Part shown: positions 1 through 7,207 of the stretch, piece by piece
Layout: each line of letters begins with the position of its first letter
How positions within the stretch are numbered: position 1 is the stretch's first letter
Origin: Pavlovales sp. CCMP2436
Lineage: Eukaryota > Haptophyta > Pavlovophyceae > Pavlovales
Assembly: GCA_026770615.1 (NCBI GenBank)
Contig: MU632093.1
Location: 25,054-35,441 of the forward strand
Direction of reading: 5' to 3'
Length of the DNA: 10,388 nucleotides
Notes under the pieces: model-generated
The model's database searches: none
The model's input: only the letters and a program-made list of their open reading frames with translations
Told to the model about the DNA's origin: nothing
Program-made: the position numbers and the translations under genes

Positions 1-457
1 GCCGCGCAGCCCGCACGCTCCCAATTGGGAGGACGACGCTGACGCACTGCTATCTGCGCCTCTGGCGCTTTTCATGGACATGAGACCTGACCGTGTCAGT
101 ACTGAGTACGTACGTATAAAGTACTAAGTCGCTGTAACTGCTGTGGCACACTATGAGTATGACACACTAGTCTAACCGTCTACTACCGGTCTAACACACT
201 GGGCCGGCAAAGTTGGCCGCTAAGTTACTAAGTGTGCGTACTAAGTTACGGTGGCGCTGCCGGCGCTTTGCGGGCCCGCCGCGGCCGCCGCGGGCTTGGC
301 CGGCCAAGTGTACTTCGAAGGTAGAAGTTGGGCCGGCCAAGTGTGCTAGACTACTAGTACTAGGGTGTCCTAGTGTGCGCACTAAGTTACATTGGCGCTA
401 TCACTGAAGCTTTGCGGGCTCGCTTGCCCTTGGCCAACTTGCGCCTGCGGCGCCCGC
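1..457. other. Downstream flank of the MULE gene with short direct repeats, no gene seen
   Basis: I see no supportable gene. A 28 bp direct repeat occurs at 231-258 and 372-399 (AGTGTGCG, then ACTAAGTTAC, then TGGCGCT, three mismatches), each followed by a related GCTTTGCGGGC segment. GGCCGGCCAAGTGT occurs at 298-311 and 331-344. A 14 bp perfect palindrome lies at 18-31. This should contain the 3' untranslated region and possibly the element's terminal region, but no inverted match to the upstream flank was found by eye. Confidence 0.5.
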
Positions 458-699
458 TTACTGTGCCGGAGCCGCTGGGCGGGGCCGCTTGCCCTCGCCC
501 TTGGCCTTGGGCGCCTTGGGCGCCTCATGCGGGCCCTTGTGCCGCTTCGACTGCTGCTTGCCTCCCTTGACGGGCACCTGCGGGTTCAGGATCGACGGGC
601 CCGCAAGCCCGCCAGTGTCTGCGTTGGGCGCCAGTGAGGCCGGTGGCGGAAGCGCATCGCGCGCCTTCGAGCACGCCTCCTTTGTGCGCTTCGATGAGC
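458..699 (-). CDS. MULE exon 7: basic C-terminal tail and stop codon
   Basis: The acceptor CTTTGACACAG ends at 700. The first two bases complete the Gly codon left by exon 6, and the frame then stays open for 79 codons to TAA at 458-460. The segment ILNPQVPVKGGKQQSKRHKG followed by Lys/Pro/Ala-rich sequence resembles the C-terminal basic tail of FAR1/MULE proteins (nP...v..KG....R pattern), which often acts in nuclear localisation or DNA contact. The exon has no internal ATG, so simple ORF scans miss it. I infer it from splice signals, phase and family resemblance. Confidence 0.65.
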
Positions 700-801
700 C
701 TGTGTCAAAGTGTGTGGCACAGCGTATCGGATTAGCGCGAAGTATTCATGATAGGGCGAACGCGCAGCGCAGGAGCGGATGCGTCACGTGTCGAAGCGCA
801 C

Positions 802-1024
802 CATTTGGGTTGAGCGTCTTGTAGCTGATCACGTGGGCGAGGAACTTGTTGATCTCCTCCTCACTGGTCGCAAAGACCTCTGCGATGGGGCGCACCTGCG
901 CGATCGCGTACTGCGTGAGCTCCGACGTCGTCCACCGCTGCGCGCGGCCCGTCCCGCTGCCGACTTCGGCGTTGCGCTGGTTGAGCTCCAGGACCTTGCG
1001 ACGCCACGCGCGCGACACTTCGGC
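802..1024 (-). CDS. MULE exon 6: C-terminal helical region
   Basis: This exon follows a GTGCACCAG acceptor in phase 0. It encodes about 74 mainly helical residues from AEVSRAWRRKVLELNQRN to KTLNPN. The GTGCGC donor at 801 has the same sequence as the exon 5 donor and leaves phase 1, as needed for exon 7. I see no catalytic motif. The region corresponds to the variable C-terminal part of FAR1-like transposases. The upstream intron (1157-1025) contains three copies of a GCGGACAGTCA motif as read on the plus strand. Confidence 0.66.
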
Positions 1025-1157
1025 CTGGTGCACCAAGGCGGACAGTCAGAGCGGACAGTCAATGCACAAAGTCAGGGGATAGTCATGGCGGACAGTCAGA
1101 TTGGCGTCAGGGCAAATAGGCGTAGTAAATAGTCACAGCCAGGGGTACTGGGCGCAC

Positions 1158-1502
1158 CTTGTCGGAGTCCTTGAGCCAGATGGGGGCGATGCGGTCCTTG
1201 ACGTTGTAGGCGATGCTGTGGATGTCCGCGTCGATGCTCTTACCTGCCCCCGTGAGCTGATTATAGATAGCGATCTGGTGGCGGCACACAAGGCCACCAA
1301 CACGAGGTCCTTGGCACTCGCACTCCTTCAGAGACGTGCGGTGCGTTTCGGCCAGCAGGGGATCAGGGATCCCGAGGTCCAAAGCTAGCACCCAGTCCGG
1401 GACGGGTCCACCCGGCCCCCCTGGCAGGCCAGTCGGACCGACACCGCCCCCTTCCGAGCCCACCCCTCCCGAGCTTGACGCCTCCGGCCGGCAGTACGTC
1501 AC
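1158..1502 (-). CDS. MULE exon 5: SWIM zinc finger
   Basis: The acceptor is very good (TTTCTACTGCTCAG before 1502). The exon begins VTYCRPEASSS in phase 0, matching exon 4. A Gly/Pro-rich linker leads to LKECECQGPRVGGLVCRHQI (about 1331-1272), a CxC-x9-CxH SWIM zinc finger. This finger is found C-terminal to the catalytic domain in many MULE and FAR1-family proteins and is thought to contribute to DNA or protein binding. The exon ends KDSDK before a GTGCGC donor at 1157. Reading upstream in the same frame gives an AT-rich sequence that is intronic. Confidence 0.82.
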
Positions 1503-1775
1503 CTGAGCAGTAGAAATAGCATTAAAATGCATTGGCATTATTATTAAAATTCCACAAATAACTGAGGCTGGTATTATACGGGCATTATGAGTCTGATAAT
1601 CGTGGATAATCATTCGGAGTTGTATGTGTGTGTGTGTCGCCCTTGGTGCACTAGTATCAGGGTTAGGTAAGGATGATGGGCACTTCTAATATCACCATTA
1701 AGCTAGGCTGTATTGTATGAGCAATAAAGTTATAATGGTGATGATGATGATCTATTAGGATTTATAATAGGTTAC
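1503..1775 (-). other. MULE intron 4 (273 nt), AT-rich
   Basis: The intron runs from a GTAACC donor at 1775 to a CTGCTCAG acceptor ending at 1503, phase 0 on both sides. It is AT-rich, with a short ATG/TCA triplet run (about 1735-1751) and a GT run (about 1622-1637). This explains the absence of coding signal between the pre-SWIM and SWIM parts. Confidence 0.68.
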
Positions 1776-1950
1776 CCTGTGCACCCTGTTGCACTCCTGC
1801 TTCTCGGGCACCTCCTCCAGCACGTCGTCGGGCACGACCTAGTAGAGGCTTGCAAGCTGCGCCTGCTTGCACACACGGCTCAAAGCCTCCTCTGTGAGGA
1901 TGCACCAACTTGTCACGGACGAGGATGCTGCGCTCGACGCTGGGCACGAG
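1776..1950 (-). CDS. MULE exon 4: linker between catalytic and SWIM domains, with frameshift and stop
   Basis: The acceptor is strong: a CCCTAAC branch-point-like sequence, a pyrimidine run and GACGCAG before 1950. The first 16 codons read LVPSVERSILVRDKLV. The frame then shifts by one base near 1899-1904 and continues as LTEEALSRVCKQAQLASLY, an in-frame TAG (1839-1841), and VVPDDVLEEVPEKQECNRVH. This arrangement (LT-x-EA ... Q ... Y-x-V ... V) matches the stretch that precedes the SWIM finger in FAR1/MULE proteins, so both parts belong to one ancestral exon. The exon is 175 nt, one more than a multiple of three, as expected for a single inserted base. The donor GTAACC lies at 1775. TAG could instead be a splice acceptor giving a shorter exon starting at 1838. 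Confidence 0.68.
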
Positions 1951-2056
1951 CTGCGTCGCAGAGCGGAGGCGCAGAGCGGGGGGTGTTAGGGCGTGGACTC
2001 CATGGGGGGGGGGGCGCGCGCGCTCATGCGGTGCGAGGGCGCGAGCGTTGGCGTAC

Positions 2057-2367
2057 ATAGACGAGCTCGCGGTGCTGCTGCTCCATGAAGCGGCGGTAGT
2101 GCCGGTCGGACTCGAAGCCCTGAACCTTTTCCCACAGCTTGTTGAGGTTGTCCGACGACGAGATGATGTGCTGCAGCGCGGAGTGGATCGCCTCGGCGCG
2201 CTGCGTGGAGTGCACGTCGAGCGTGACGTGCGACCATGTCCAGCGCGCACACCACTGCTCGCGCCGCTCGCCCAGCTCCGCCAGCCACTCGAATGCGAGC
2301 CTGCGCGTCTTCTCGTCGCAGCACGTGGTCGTCTGCGCGAGAGCCGTGAGCTCGGCAAATTCCGCCG
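2057..2367 (-). CDS. MULE exon 3: end of the catalytic domain with the third acidic residue
   Basis: The exon follows an excellent acceptor (pyrimidine run, CTCTCAG ending at 2368). It completes a codon split after its first base, in agreement with exon 2. It encodes a helical stretch of about 100 residues that includes STQRAEAIHSAL. The Glu at 2194-2192 sits where the third catalytic acidic residue of MULE transposases is expected. The exon ends at RELVY, with a phase-0 GTACGC donor at 2056. Past this point the frame turns Arg-rich and stops at 2024. The alternative donor GTCTAT, six bases earlier in the exon, is also phase 0 and cannot be excluded. Confidence 0.78.
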
Positions 2368-2495
2368 CTGAGAGGAGGGCGGGGACGCGACGGTGGCGGG
2401 CTCGGCATGAGTTGGCGGGGCAACGCGCATGCGAGGCGCGGGGCGACGCAAGTGGTGGACTCTGCATGGGCATTTTGGGCGACGCAAGCACTTAC

Positions 2496-2986
2496 CGAAT
2501 TCGTAGCGGGAGCGCAAGTCAGAGCGCTTGGCGATACGCCAGAACGTGTCGACAAAAGTGTGCCATGCCGCCTTGTCCGAGCCGAAGAGCTTGCGCATGT
2601 GCTTGAACAGGTTGGTGAAGATGTGGTAGAGGCAGAGCAGGTGCGTCGTGCCGTCGCCGCCGAACACAATCTGGATCGCACCGGCCATGCCGGGGTCGCC
2701 GTCCGTGAACTTAATTTGGGACGCCCAGGTGCTTGCGGAAAGCTTTGAAGGCCCAGACGAAGGCATCCTTGGGCTCGCCTGAGGGGATGAGCGAGAAGGC
2801 GAGGATGACGGTCTTGCCGTTGCAGTCGATCGTCGTCCAGCAGCCGAGCTTGAGCTTGAAGCGGTTGGTGCCGTGCTTGGTGTCGTACAGGACGACCTTG
2901 GCGTCACGGAGCGCAGCAAAGTTCTCGATCCCGTCATTGTTCACCCAGAAAGCTGCTTTCAGCTCGCCAAAGTCACCGTGGAGGAC
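2496..2986 (-). CDS. MULE exon 2: core of the DDE catalytic domain (frameshifted)
   Basis: The exon opens at 2986 after a TATATAG acceptor and ends at 2496 before a perfect GTAAGT donor. It carries the first catalytic Asp in VVLYDTKHGTNRFK (2884-2882), then typical MULE strands with an FVW motif. A second catalytic Asp lies in FTDGDPGM (2703-2701), followed by LLCLYH, the C-x2-H motif of MULE transposases. The two halves lie in different frames. The first frame stops at TAA 2711-2713 just after HLGVP, and the second frame begins within the same run (AAA/CCC, 2715-2720). One extra base explains this, and protein similarity continues straight across it. No splice pair removes the break. It is either a real inactivating insertion or a homopolymer error. 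Confidence 0.85.
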
Positions 2987-3626
2987 CTATATAATAATTT
3001 TCGTTCGTATTTTTACCGTTATTAGTCCTAGTCTTTCTTAGTCGTCGTGTTATTCTTATTACTATCATTATCATTGTTATCAATATATCATTATGATCAA
3101 TAGCGTAATAATCATCATCATCATAGTAATTTTAATCATCATCATCATCCTCATTCGCATTAAAATCACAATTAAAACATCATCATCATCATCATCATCA
3201 CTATTATTATTATCATTACCATTATCATCATCATCATCCTGCTCCTCATCATCATTATTATTATCATCATCATCATCATCACTATTATTATTATCGTTAT
3301 CATTATTATCATCATCATCCTGCTCATCATCATTATTATGATCATCATCATCACTATTATTACTACTACTACTATTACTACTACTACTACTACTATTATT
3401 GTTATTATTATTGTTACAACTACTAACTAATATTATTATTACTCCTACTACTACTACCACTACCACTACTACTGCCACTGCTACTACTACAACTACTGCT
3501 ACTACAACTACTTCAACAACTACTACCACTACTACCACTACTACTACTACTCCGACTACTCGTATTATTATTATTATTATTACCCCTACTATTATTGTTG
3601 TTGTTGTTGTTGTTGTTGTTGTTCTT

Positions 3627-3657
<31 letters not shown>

Positions 3658-3681
3658 TAAATATTATTATCTTCTTCTTAC
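2987..3681 (-). other. MULE intron 1 (695 nt), largely microsatellite
   Basis: The donor is GTAAGA at 3681-3676 and the acceptor is TATATAG ending at 2987. The phase is 0 on both sides: exon 1 ends on codon 382 and exon 2 opens with a codon for Val at 2986. The joined protein reads smoothly across the junction. Almost the whole intron consists of mixed triplet repeats, listed separately. It is AT-rich, in strong contrast to the GC-rich exons. Confidence 0.8.
3081..3659. repeat. Compound triplet microsatellites inside MULE intron 1
   Basis: Read on the plus strand, the tract changes motif along its length. It starts with ATC/ATT mixtures (about 3081-3360), then ACT-type triplets (about 3361-3560), then ATT, then a pure TTG run (about 3597-3622) and a pure TTC run (about 3623-3656). 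On the transcribed minus strand this is (GAA)n, then (CAA)n, then AGT-type, then GAT-type. The GAA run begins about 25 nt after the splice donor. Several artificial low-complexity ORFs cross it in different frames and are not genes. Confidence 0.95.
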
Positions 3682-4827
3682 CTCGTAGGGCAAGCCCTCC
3701 GCCTCGTACCGCTCCTTGAGGCTCTGCACGAAGATATTCGCGTCGAAGGCGGTGTCCTCGTGCCCGTCGCGGCAGAACGTGTTGTACACGTCGTCGATTG
3801 TCCAGGAGAGCGGCAGATCCTGGGCCCTCGCCTTGCTCTTGAGCAACTGGTCGATCAGAGCCGCGGTGAAGCCAGCGGCCCGAACTTCGGTACCTGACTC
3901 GAAGAGCGCCTGCGGGATCTTGCCGTGCGCGCCCGCCTGGATCTCCGCGGCAGCCGCGTTGGCGGGCGGCGCCTCGAGCGGGTGCGCCGAGTGCGCGAGG
4001 TCGAAGCTCATCGGGACCCATCCCTCCGTCGAGTCCTCGAGGCGGATGAATGCGTGGCACTTCTCGCCGACGTCGCCCATGGAGACCGTCCTGCGCTGCT
4101 TCGCGGTCGAGAAAGCTACGCGCACATACTTGCACGAGAGGTAGCACTTGGAGCCGGCCCTCGATGTTGGTTCCTTTGGCTTGGACTCCAGGATGAGCTT
4201 GAAGCCCTTCATGAGCACGCCTGAAGAGCATTCGCTGGTGCCCGCCTTGAGCGTTGGCCACGGGCCCATCGGGAGGTCGGCGGGGATGTCGCGGTCGTTC
4301 TGCAGGCAGAGCGCCTCCAGCGCGTCGCGGATAACCCCGGGGAGGCGCCTGCAATCAGCCGACGGAGGAGCGAGCGGCGGCACGGCGAGCGGCGGCACGG
4401 CGAAAGGCGGCCCTTCATCCCGCCGCGGGCTACGCCGTGGTGACGCCCCCAGCGGGAGCCCGGGCGCAAGCGAAGGGCTGCACGGCTGCGGGCTACCCTC
4501 CCGCCCGCGCTCGAGCGGGATGCGCGACGCCCGCTCGAGCGCGCGGCGCTGGTCCTCGAGCTGGTCGCGCAACGCCCACATGCGCGTGGGCGAGCTCGCG
4601 GGGCTGCGCGGGGCGCTCGTCGGCGAGCTCGCCGCGCGCGCAAGCGGGCTGCGCGCGGGACTGCGCGGGGCGCTTATCGGCGAGCTCGCCGCGCGCGCGA
4701 GCGGGCTGCGCGGCTGGCTCGGCGGCTGCGCGCCGGCGGTGCCCGTAGGCGGCTGCTCGCTCGGCGGCGGCGCGTCCTGCGGCGCCCTGCCCCCGCCCCA
4801 GAGGCGCGAGCTGAGCCGCTCGAACAT
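3682..4827 (-). CDS. MULE exon 1: N-terminal low-complexity region and FAR1-type zinc finger
   Basis: The exon gives 382 codons from an ATG at 4827. Residues 15-80 are rich in Ser, Pro, Ala and Arg and include a 19-residue unit repeated twice (41-59 and 60-78, beginning SPLARAASSP). Residues 84-102 could form a short charged helix. Residues 228-282 hold Cys228, Cys232, Cys257, His279 and His282. The C-x24-C-x21-H-x2-H spacing and the context GWVPMSFDLAHSAHP fit the WRKY-GCM1/FAR1 DNA-binding finger seen in front of many MULE domains. Residues 300-382 are globular and lead into the catalytic domain. The exon ends CTACGAG before a strong donor (GTAAGA) at 3681. Reading through would add only VRRR and a stop. 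The ATG is the first in frame, but an upstream non-coding or coding exon cannot be excluded. Confidence 0.82.
4594..4707 (-). repeat. 57 bp coding tandem duplication in MULE exon 1
   Basis: Two adjacent 57 bp units encode 19 residues each, beginning SPLARAASSP and differing at Ile/Thr and Arg/Ser. Both are rich in SP dipeptides. The duplication keeps the frame and is typical of slippage in GC-rich low-complexity coding DNA. Confidence 0.8.
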
Positions 4828-4864
4828 CGCGCGTGCGAGTAGTCTCGAGCGCGTGCGGGCTTCC

Positions 4865-4949
4865 CGAGAACAGTCTCAGGCCTGCGCGTCGCCGAGACGG
4901 TCTCGAGGGCCGTAATTTCGAGACAGTCTCGAGCTGAGACCGACTCGAA
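4865..4949. promoter_or_regulatory. Cluster of interrupted palindromes (GAGAC-N-GTCTC) upstream of the transposase start
   Basis: Four related sites lie 38-120 bp upstream of the ATG at 4827: CGAGAACAGTCTCAG (4865-4879), CGAGACGGTCTCGAG (4893-4907), CGAGACAGTCTCGAG (4919-4933) and GAGACCGACTCGA (4936-4948). The middle two are near-perfect palindromes. Their dyad symmetry and position suggest binding sites, either for the transposase (subterminal repeats) or for a host factor at the promoter. The function is inferred. Confidence 0.4.
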
Positions 4950-4967
4950 ATACGATCGGCGGTTTGG

Positions 4968-5027
4968 GGGTTGGGATTTGGGGATTGGGGGTTTGGGGGT
5001 TGGGGGGGGGGGGTTGGAATTTGGGCC
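4968..5027 (+). repeat. G-run tract, possible G-quadruplex
   Basis: At least six runs of three or more G, including one of twelve, are separated by TT, TTT, ATT or ATTT. The pattern resembles degenerate TTTGGGG/TTGGGG telomere-like units and could fold as a G-quadruplex on the plus strand. It lies about 140-200 bp upstream of the transposase start codon, where it could mark the promoter or the element boundary. Confidence 0.65.
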
Positions 5028-5223
5028 GCCGACTAAATGAAGGCCCCTGAGCTTCTGTACCATGGAACAAGTTCTAAGGTTTACCAGGATATTACAAGCC
5101 TGTTTGAACTCAGTGTGCGGGTGCAGTCACACTCAAATCCGGCGCGGTTGTCGTCGGCGGTCGTCGGCAGTCAATCTCACGAACGCTGGCACACAACTTC
5201 CGCGAGCTACTCCGCCCGGCGCC

Positions 5224-6519
5224 TCATTTTCTCCTGGCGCAGCCCCTGGTCGCCTTGTCCTTGGCTTTGCGGCTGCGCCTCTGCTCGTCCAAAAGGTTTG
5301 CGTTCCGAGAATTGTCGGCAACGACTTTATCGGCCTTGTCCGCGTCCGAGAGGTTGGCGTACTGGCTGCGTTTGGCGTCGTCCGGGAGGTTGGCGTAGCG
5401 CTCCTTGTGGTAATCCGACATGACGGCCTTGGCGTCGTCCGAGAGGTTGGCGTAGCGCTCCCGCTTGTCGGCAAGCATGTCGGCCTTGCCGCCGTCCGGG
5501 ATGTTGGCGTAGCGCTCCCGATTGTCGGCGAGCATGTCGGCCTTGTCACCGTCCGGGATGTTGGCTTAGCGCTCCCGCTTGTCGACGAGCATGTCGGCTT
5601 TGTCGCCGTCCCGCTTGTCGGCGAGCATGTCGGCCTTGTCGCCGTCCGGGATGTTGGCGTAGCGCTCCTTGTGGTAGTCCAACATGACAGCCTTGGCGTC
5701 GTCCGAGAGGTTAACGTAGCGCTCCCGCTTATTGGCGAGCATGTCGGCCTTGTCGCCGTTCGGGAGGTTGGCGTAGCGCTCCCGCTTGTCGGCGAGCATG
5801 TCGGCCTTGTCGCCGTCCGGGATGTTGGCGTAGCGCTCCTTGTGGTAGGCCGACCAGCCGGCCTTGTCGCGCGGGACGTACGCCTCGGCGGGGTACTTGT
5901 CGCGCGTGAGCGTGAGCAGAGACGCAGCCTCGGCAAATTGTGCGGCCGGACTCGGGTCGGCGAGGCGCGCGATGCTCGGATGATGCAGCGCGGTCGCCGC
6001 GAGGAGCATCTCCGGGGCGGCGGACGGCCTGCCCTCCGACGTCTTGTCGCCGCCTTTGCGCACCTGGATGTCGGCCGTGATCACGACGCAGAGGGACAGG
6101 GGGTGCGCATCCGCGAGCACCAGGTGCGACTGCGTGAGCGCCAGCACCTCGGGCAGCTCCTCGACCTGGTTGTGCTCGTTCCTCACCTCGCGCGCCTCTG
6201 GCTTCGTCCCTGTGAAGACCATAAAGTCGAGGGCTGTACCGACGGGCGGCAGGCGAGCACACGTCATTGCGGCTTTGCCTGGTCTATCGTCACCAGCCGA
6301 CGGCGCGACAACCTTGGCGTTGCCGATGGACGCCGACGAGGTCAGCGCGATGGCGGCGGCGGACGCGACGGCGAGCGCGACGGCCACGCTGGCGGAGGGA
6401 ACGACGTCGACATCGGCCATCGGGAGGGCAAGGAAGGACGCCGACGGCGCCAAATCCGAAGATAAGGACCAGCGCGTAGGGGAGCATGCTCCTTGTCGTT
6501 GGACAGCGTTCTTCTGCAT
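5224..6519 (-). pseudogene. Unidentified protein with a 19-residue repeat array, one in-frame stop
   Basis: One frame runs from an ATG at 6519 to TGA at 5224, about 431 codons, broken only by TAA at 5566-5568. I do not recognise the family. Residues 1-75 are Ala/Ser/Val-rich with a weakly hydrophobic segment (VAVALAVASAAAIALTSSAS). A start at 6420 (MADVDVV) is also possible. Residues of about 85-215 look globular, including DFMVFTGTKPEAREV and LPEVLALTQSHLVLADAHPL. From about residue 222 the protein is a tandem array of 19-residue units of the type ERYANIPDGDKADMLADKR, highly charged and probably helical, with a basic tail. The stop replaces the conserved repeat Tyr (TAC to TAA), so it is a single point change. 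This is either a recently broken gene, a truncated functional form ending at 5566, or an error. Regularity of the repeat protein sequence in this frame supports the strand. Confidence 0.55.
5300..5864 (-). repeat. 57 bp tandem repeat array encoding 19-residue ERYAN units
   Basis: About ten units are visible. Type A reads ERYANIPDGDKADMLADKR and type B reads ERYANLSDDAKAVMLDYHK. The order from the protein N-terminus is A, A, B, A, truncated A, A (with the stop), A, B, then two degenerate units. The A-A-B order hints at three-unit duplication blocks. One unit has lost about seven residues and another about five. A plus-strand ORF of 467 codons crosses the same DNA and is treated as a shadow. 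Confidence 0.88.
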
Positions 6520-6539
6520 GTAAGTCCGATGTTATAAAA

Positions 6540-6710
6540 GGTGCCAACTGCATATAATTCGTCCCGCGTTAAACGTTAACGTTAACCGTTTGTCCTTGAA
6601 ACTAATCGGCCTTGACGAACCACAAATTAAAAGTTTAAACCAAAAAACTAAACGCATTTTCTGGTTTTATTCATAACTTTAAAAGCGTCGATGGCAAGCG
6701 GCCTCTCGGC
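6540..6710. other. AT-rich intergenic stretch, no gene
   Basis: This AT-rich DNA lies between the repeat-protein gene and the dispersed repeat. It contains overlapping GTTAAC/AACGTT palindromic motifs (about 6569-6588). A TTATAAAA stretch at 6532-6539 lies about 15-20 bp upstream of the ATG at 6519, too close for a standard TATA position. I see no coding signal. Confidence 0.4.
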
Positions 6711-6989
6711 GCCAAATGGACGACAACCTCCGATAAATGAGGACTCAATACCACCGTTGCAGATCCGGCCATACTCGCAATGCAGCCTAAGCCCACCTGC
6801 AGATCTAGCCGAGGCCAGCCACGCTCACGTATACCAAACGTGGGAAAGCGCATCCGGAAGAGACCATCTCGAGCCACACCCTCAGCATTATCAGAACCAT
6901 ACCCGTCTTTCCCGACCAGGTGTTTTACCAAACGACCCTGGAGTTTTAAAACGATGTTAAATACGGACCAGGGCAAAATTTATATTTAG
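6711..6989 (+). pseudogene. Dispersed Pro/Arg-rich repeat ORF, copy 1 (frameshifted)
   Basis: This DNA is clearly related to 10162-10388. Both share QPP-(I/N)-N-EDS, then MQPKPT, SRGQPR-(S/L)-RIP and KRI-(R/Q)-KRPSRATPS when read on the plus strand. Here the first part (from 6691) and second part (from 6780, ending at TAG 6987-6989) are in different frames. There are two more bases between EDS and MQPKP than in copy 2. The sequence after RATPS (ALSEPYPSFPTRCFTKRPWS) has no counterpart before the window ends. I do not recognise the protein. The minus strand also keeps a shared frame (WPRLDLQVGLGC-like), so strand assignment is not certain. Confidence 0.5.
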
Positions 6990-7147
6990 ATCGGCCGGAC
7001 TTTTCCCGGACGCAATGTCCTCAGCCTACACCGGAATGGATTCCTGGTTTTGAGTGTTTTCAACGCTCTCTCCAGTGCGAGCCTCCCGGGGACGGACGTT
7101 TGACTAGAAACTTACACACTGAGAAATACGACCCCCTTACACCCCTA
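6990..7147. other. Intergenic stretch with no recognisable feature
   Basis: This lies between the Pro/Arg-rich repeat copy and the OTU-like fragment. I see no ORF, repeat or RNA gene. A catalytic DG-x-C motif that would complete an OTU domain was looked for here and not found. Confidence 0.35.
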
Positions 7148-7207
7148 TGAAGACTTTATTCACATTTTCCATTTTCCATTTTTAATTTCGCCTTTTGCCC
7201 GGAAAAT

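Larger units (their letters stand above)
458..4827 (-). mobile_element. Mutator-like (MULE) transposase gene, seven exons, probably inactivated
   Basis: This gene encodes a cut-and-paste DNA transposase of the Mutator/FAR1 superfamily, which acts in the nucleus on element ends. I rebuilt it from seven exons: 4827-3682, 2986-2496, 2367-2057, 1950-1776, 1502-1158, 1024-802 and 699-458. Introns are GT-AG, of 695, 128, 106, 273, 133 and 102 nt, with phases 0,1,0,0,0,1. Five junctions join compatible phases directly; the sixth (end of exon 4) does so after allowing for the exon 4 frameshift. The product of about 976 residues has a low-complexity N-terminus, a C2H2 FAR1-type zinc finger (228-282), a DDE domain (D417, D477, C500-x2-H503, E604), a SWIM finger (C768, C770, C780, H782) and a basic tail. 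Two apparent single-base insertions and an in-frame TAG break the frame, so this copy is probably dead unless they are assembly errors. No terminal inverted repeats or target duplications were recognised, so these limits are those of the gene, not the element. Host domestication is possible but not shown. Confidence 0.88.

Noticed and set aside
1762..2937. A 391-codon minus-strand ORF taken as the whole transposase
   Set aside because: Only parts of it (about 2720-2496 and 1950-1903) match the family. The rest is Arg/Ser-rich out-of-frame or intronic text, while real exons lie in other frames.
3080..4354. A 424-codon minus-strand ORF ending in long Asn/Asp/Ser runs
   Set aside because: It is out of frame with the zinc-finger exon and then translates the microsatellite intron.
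4148..4915. A 255-codon plus-strand ORF opposite MULE exon 1
   Set aside because: It is antisense to the zinc finger and SP-rich region, with Gly/Arg/Ala-rich composition typical of GC-rich shadows.
1..5060. Terminal inverted repeats bounding the MULE
   Set aside because: I compared the two flanks by eye and found no convincing inverted match, nor a flanking 8-11 bp target duplication. The element may extend past the window or lack long TIRs.
5062..6465. A 467-codon plus-strand ORF with repeated VGVALPLVGEHVGL-type text
   Set aside because: It is the complement of the ERYAN repeat array. The minus frame gives a balanced, charged repeat protein with a non-repetitive N-terminal half, so the plus ORF is treated as a shadow.
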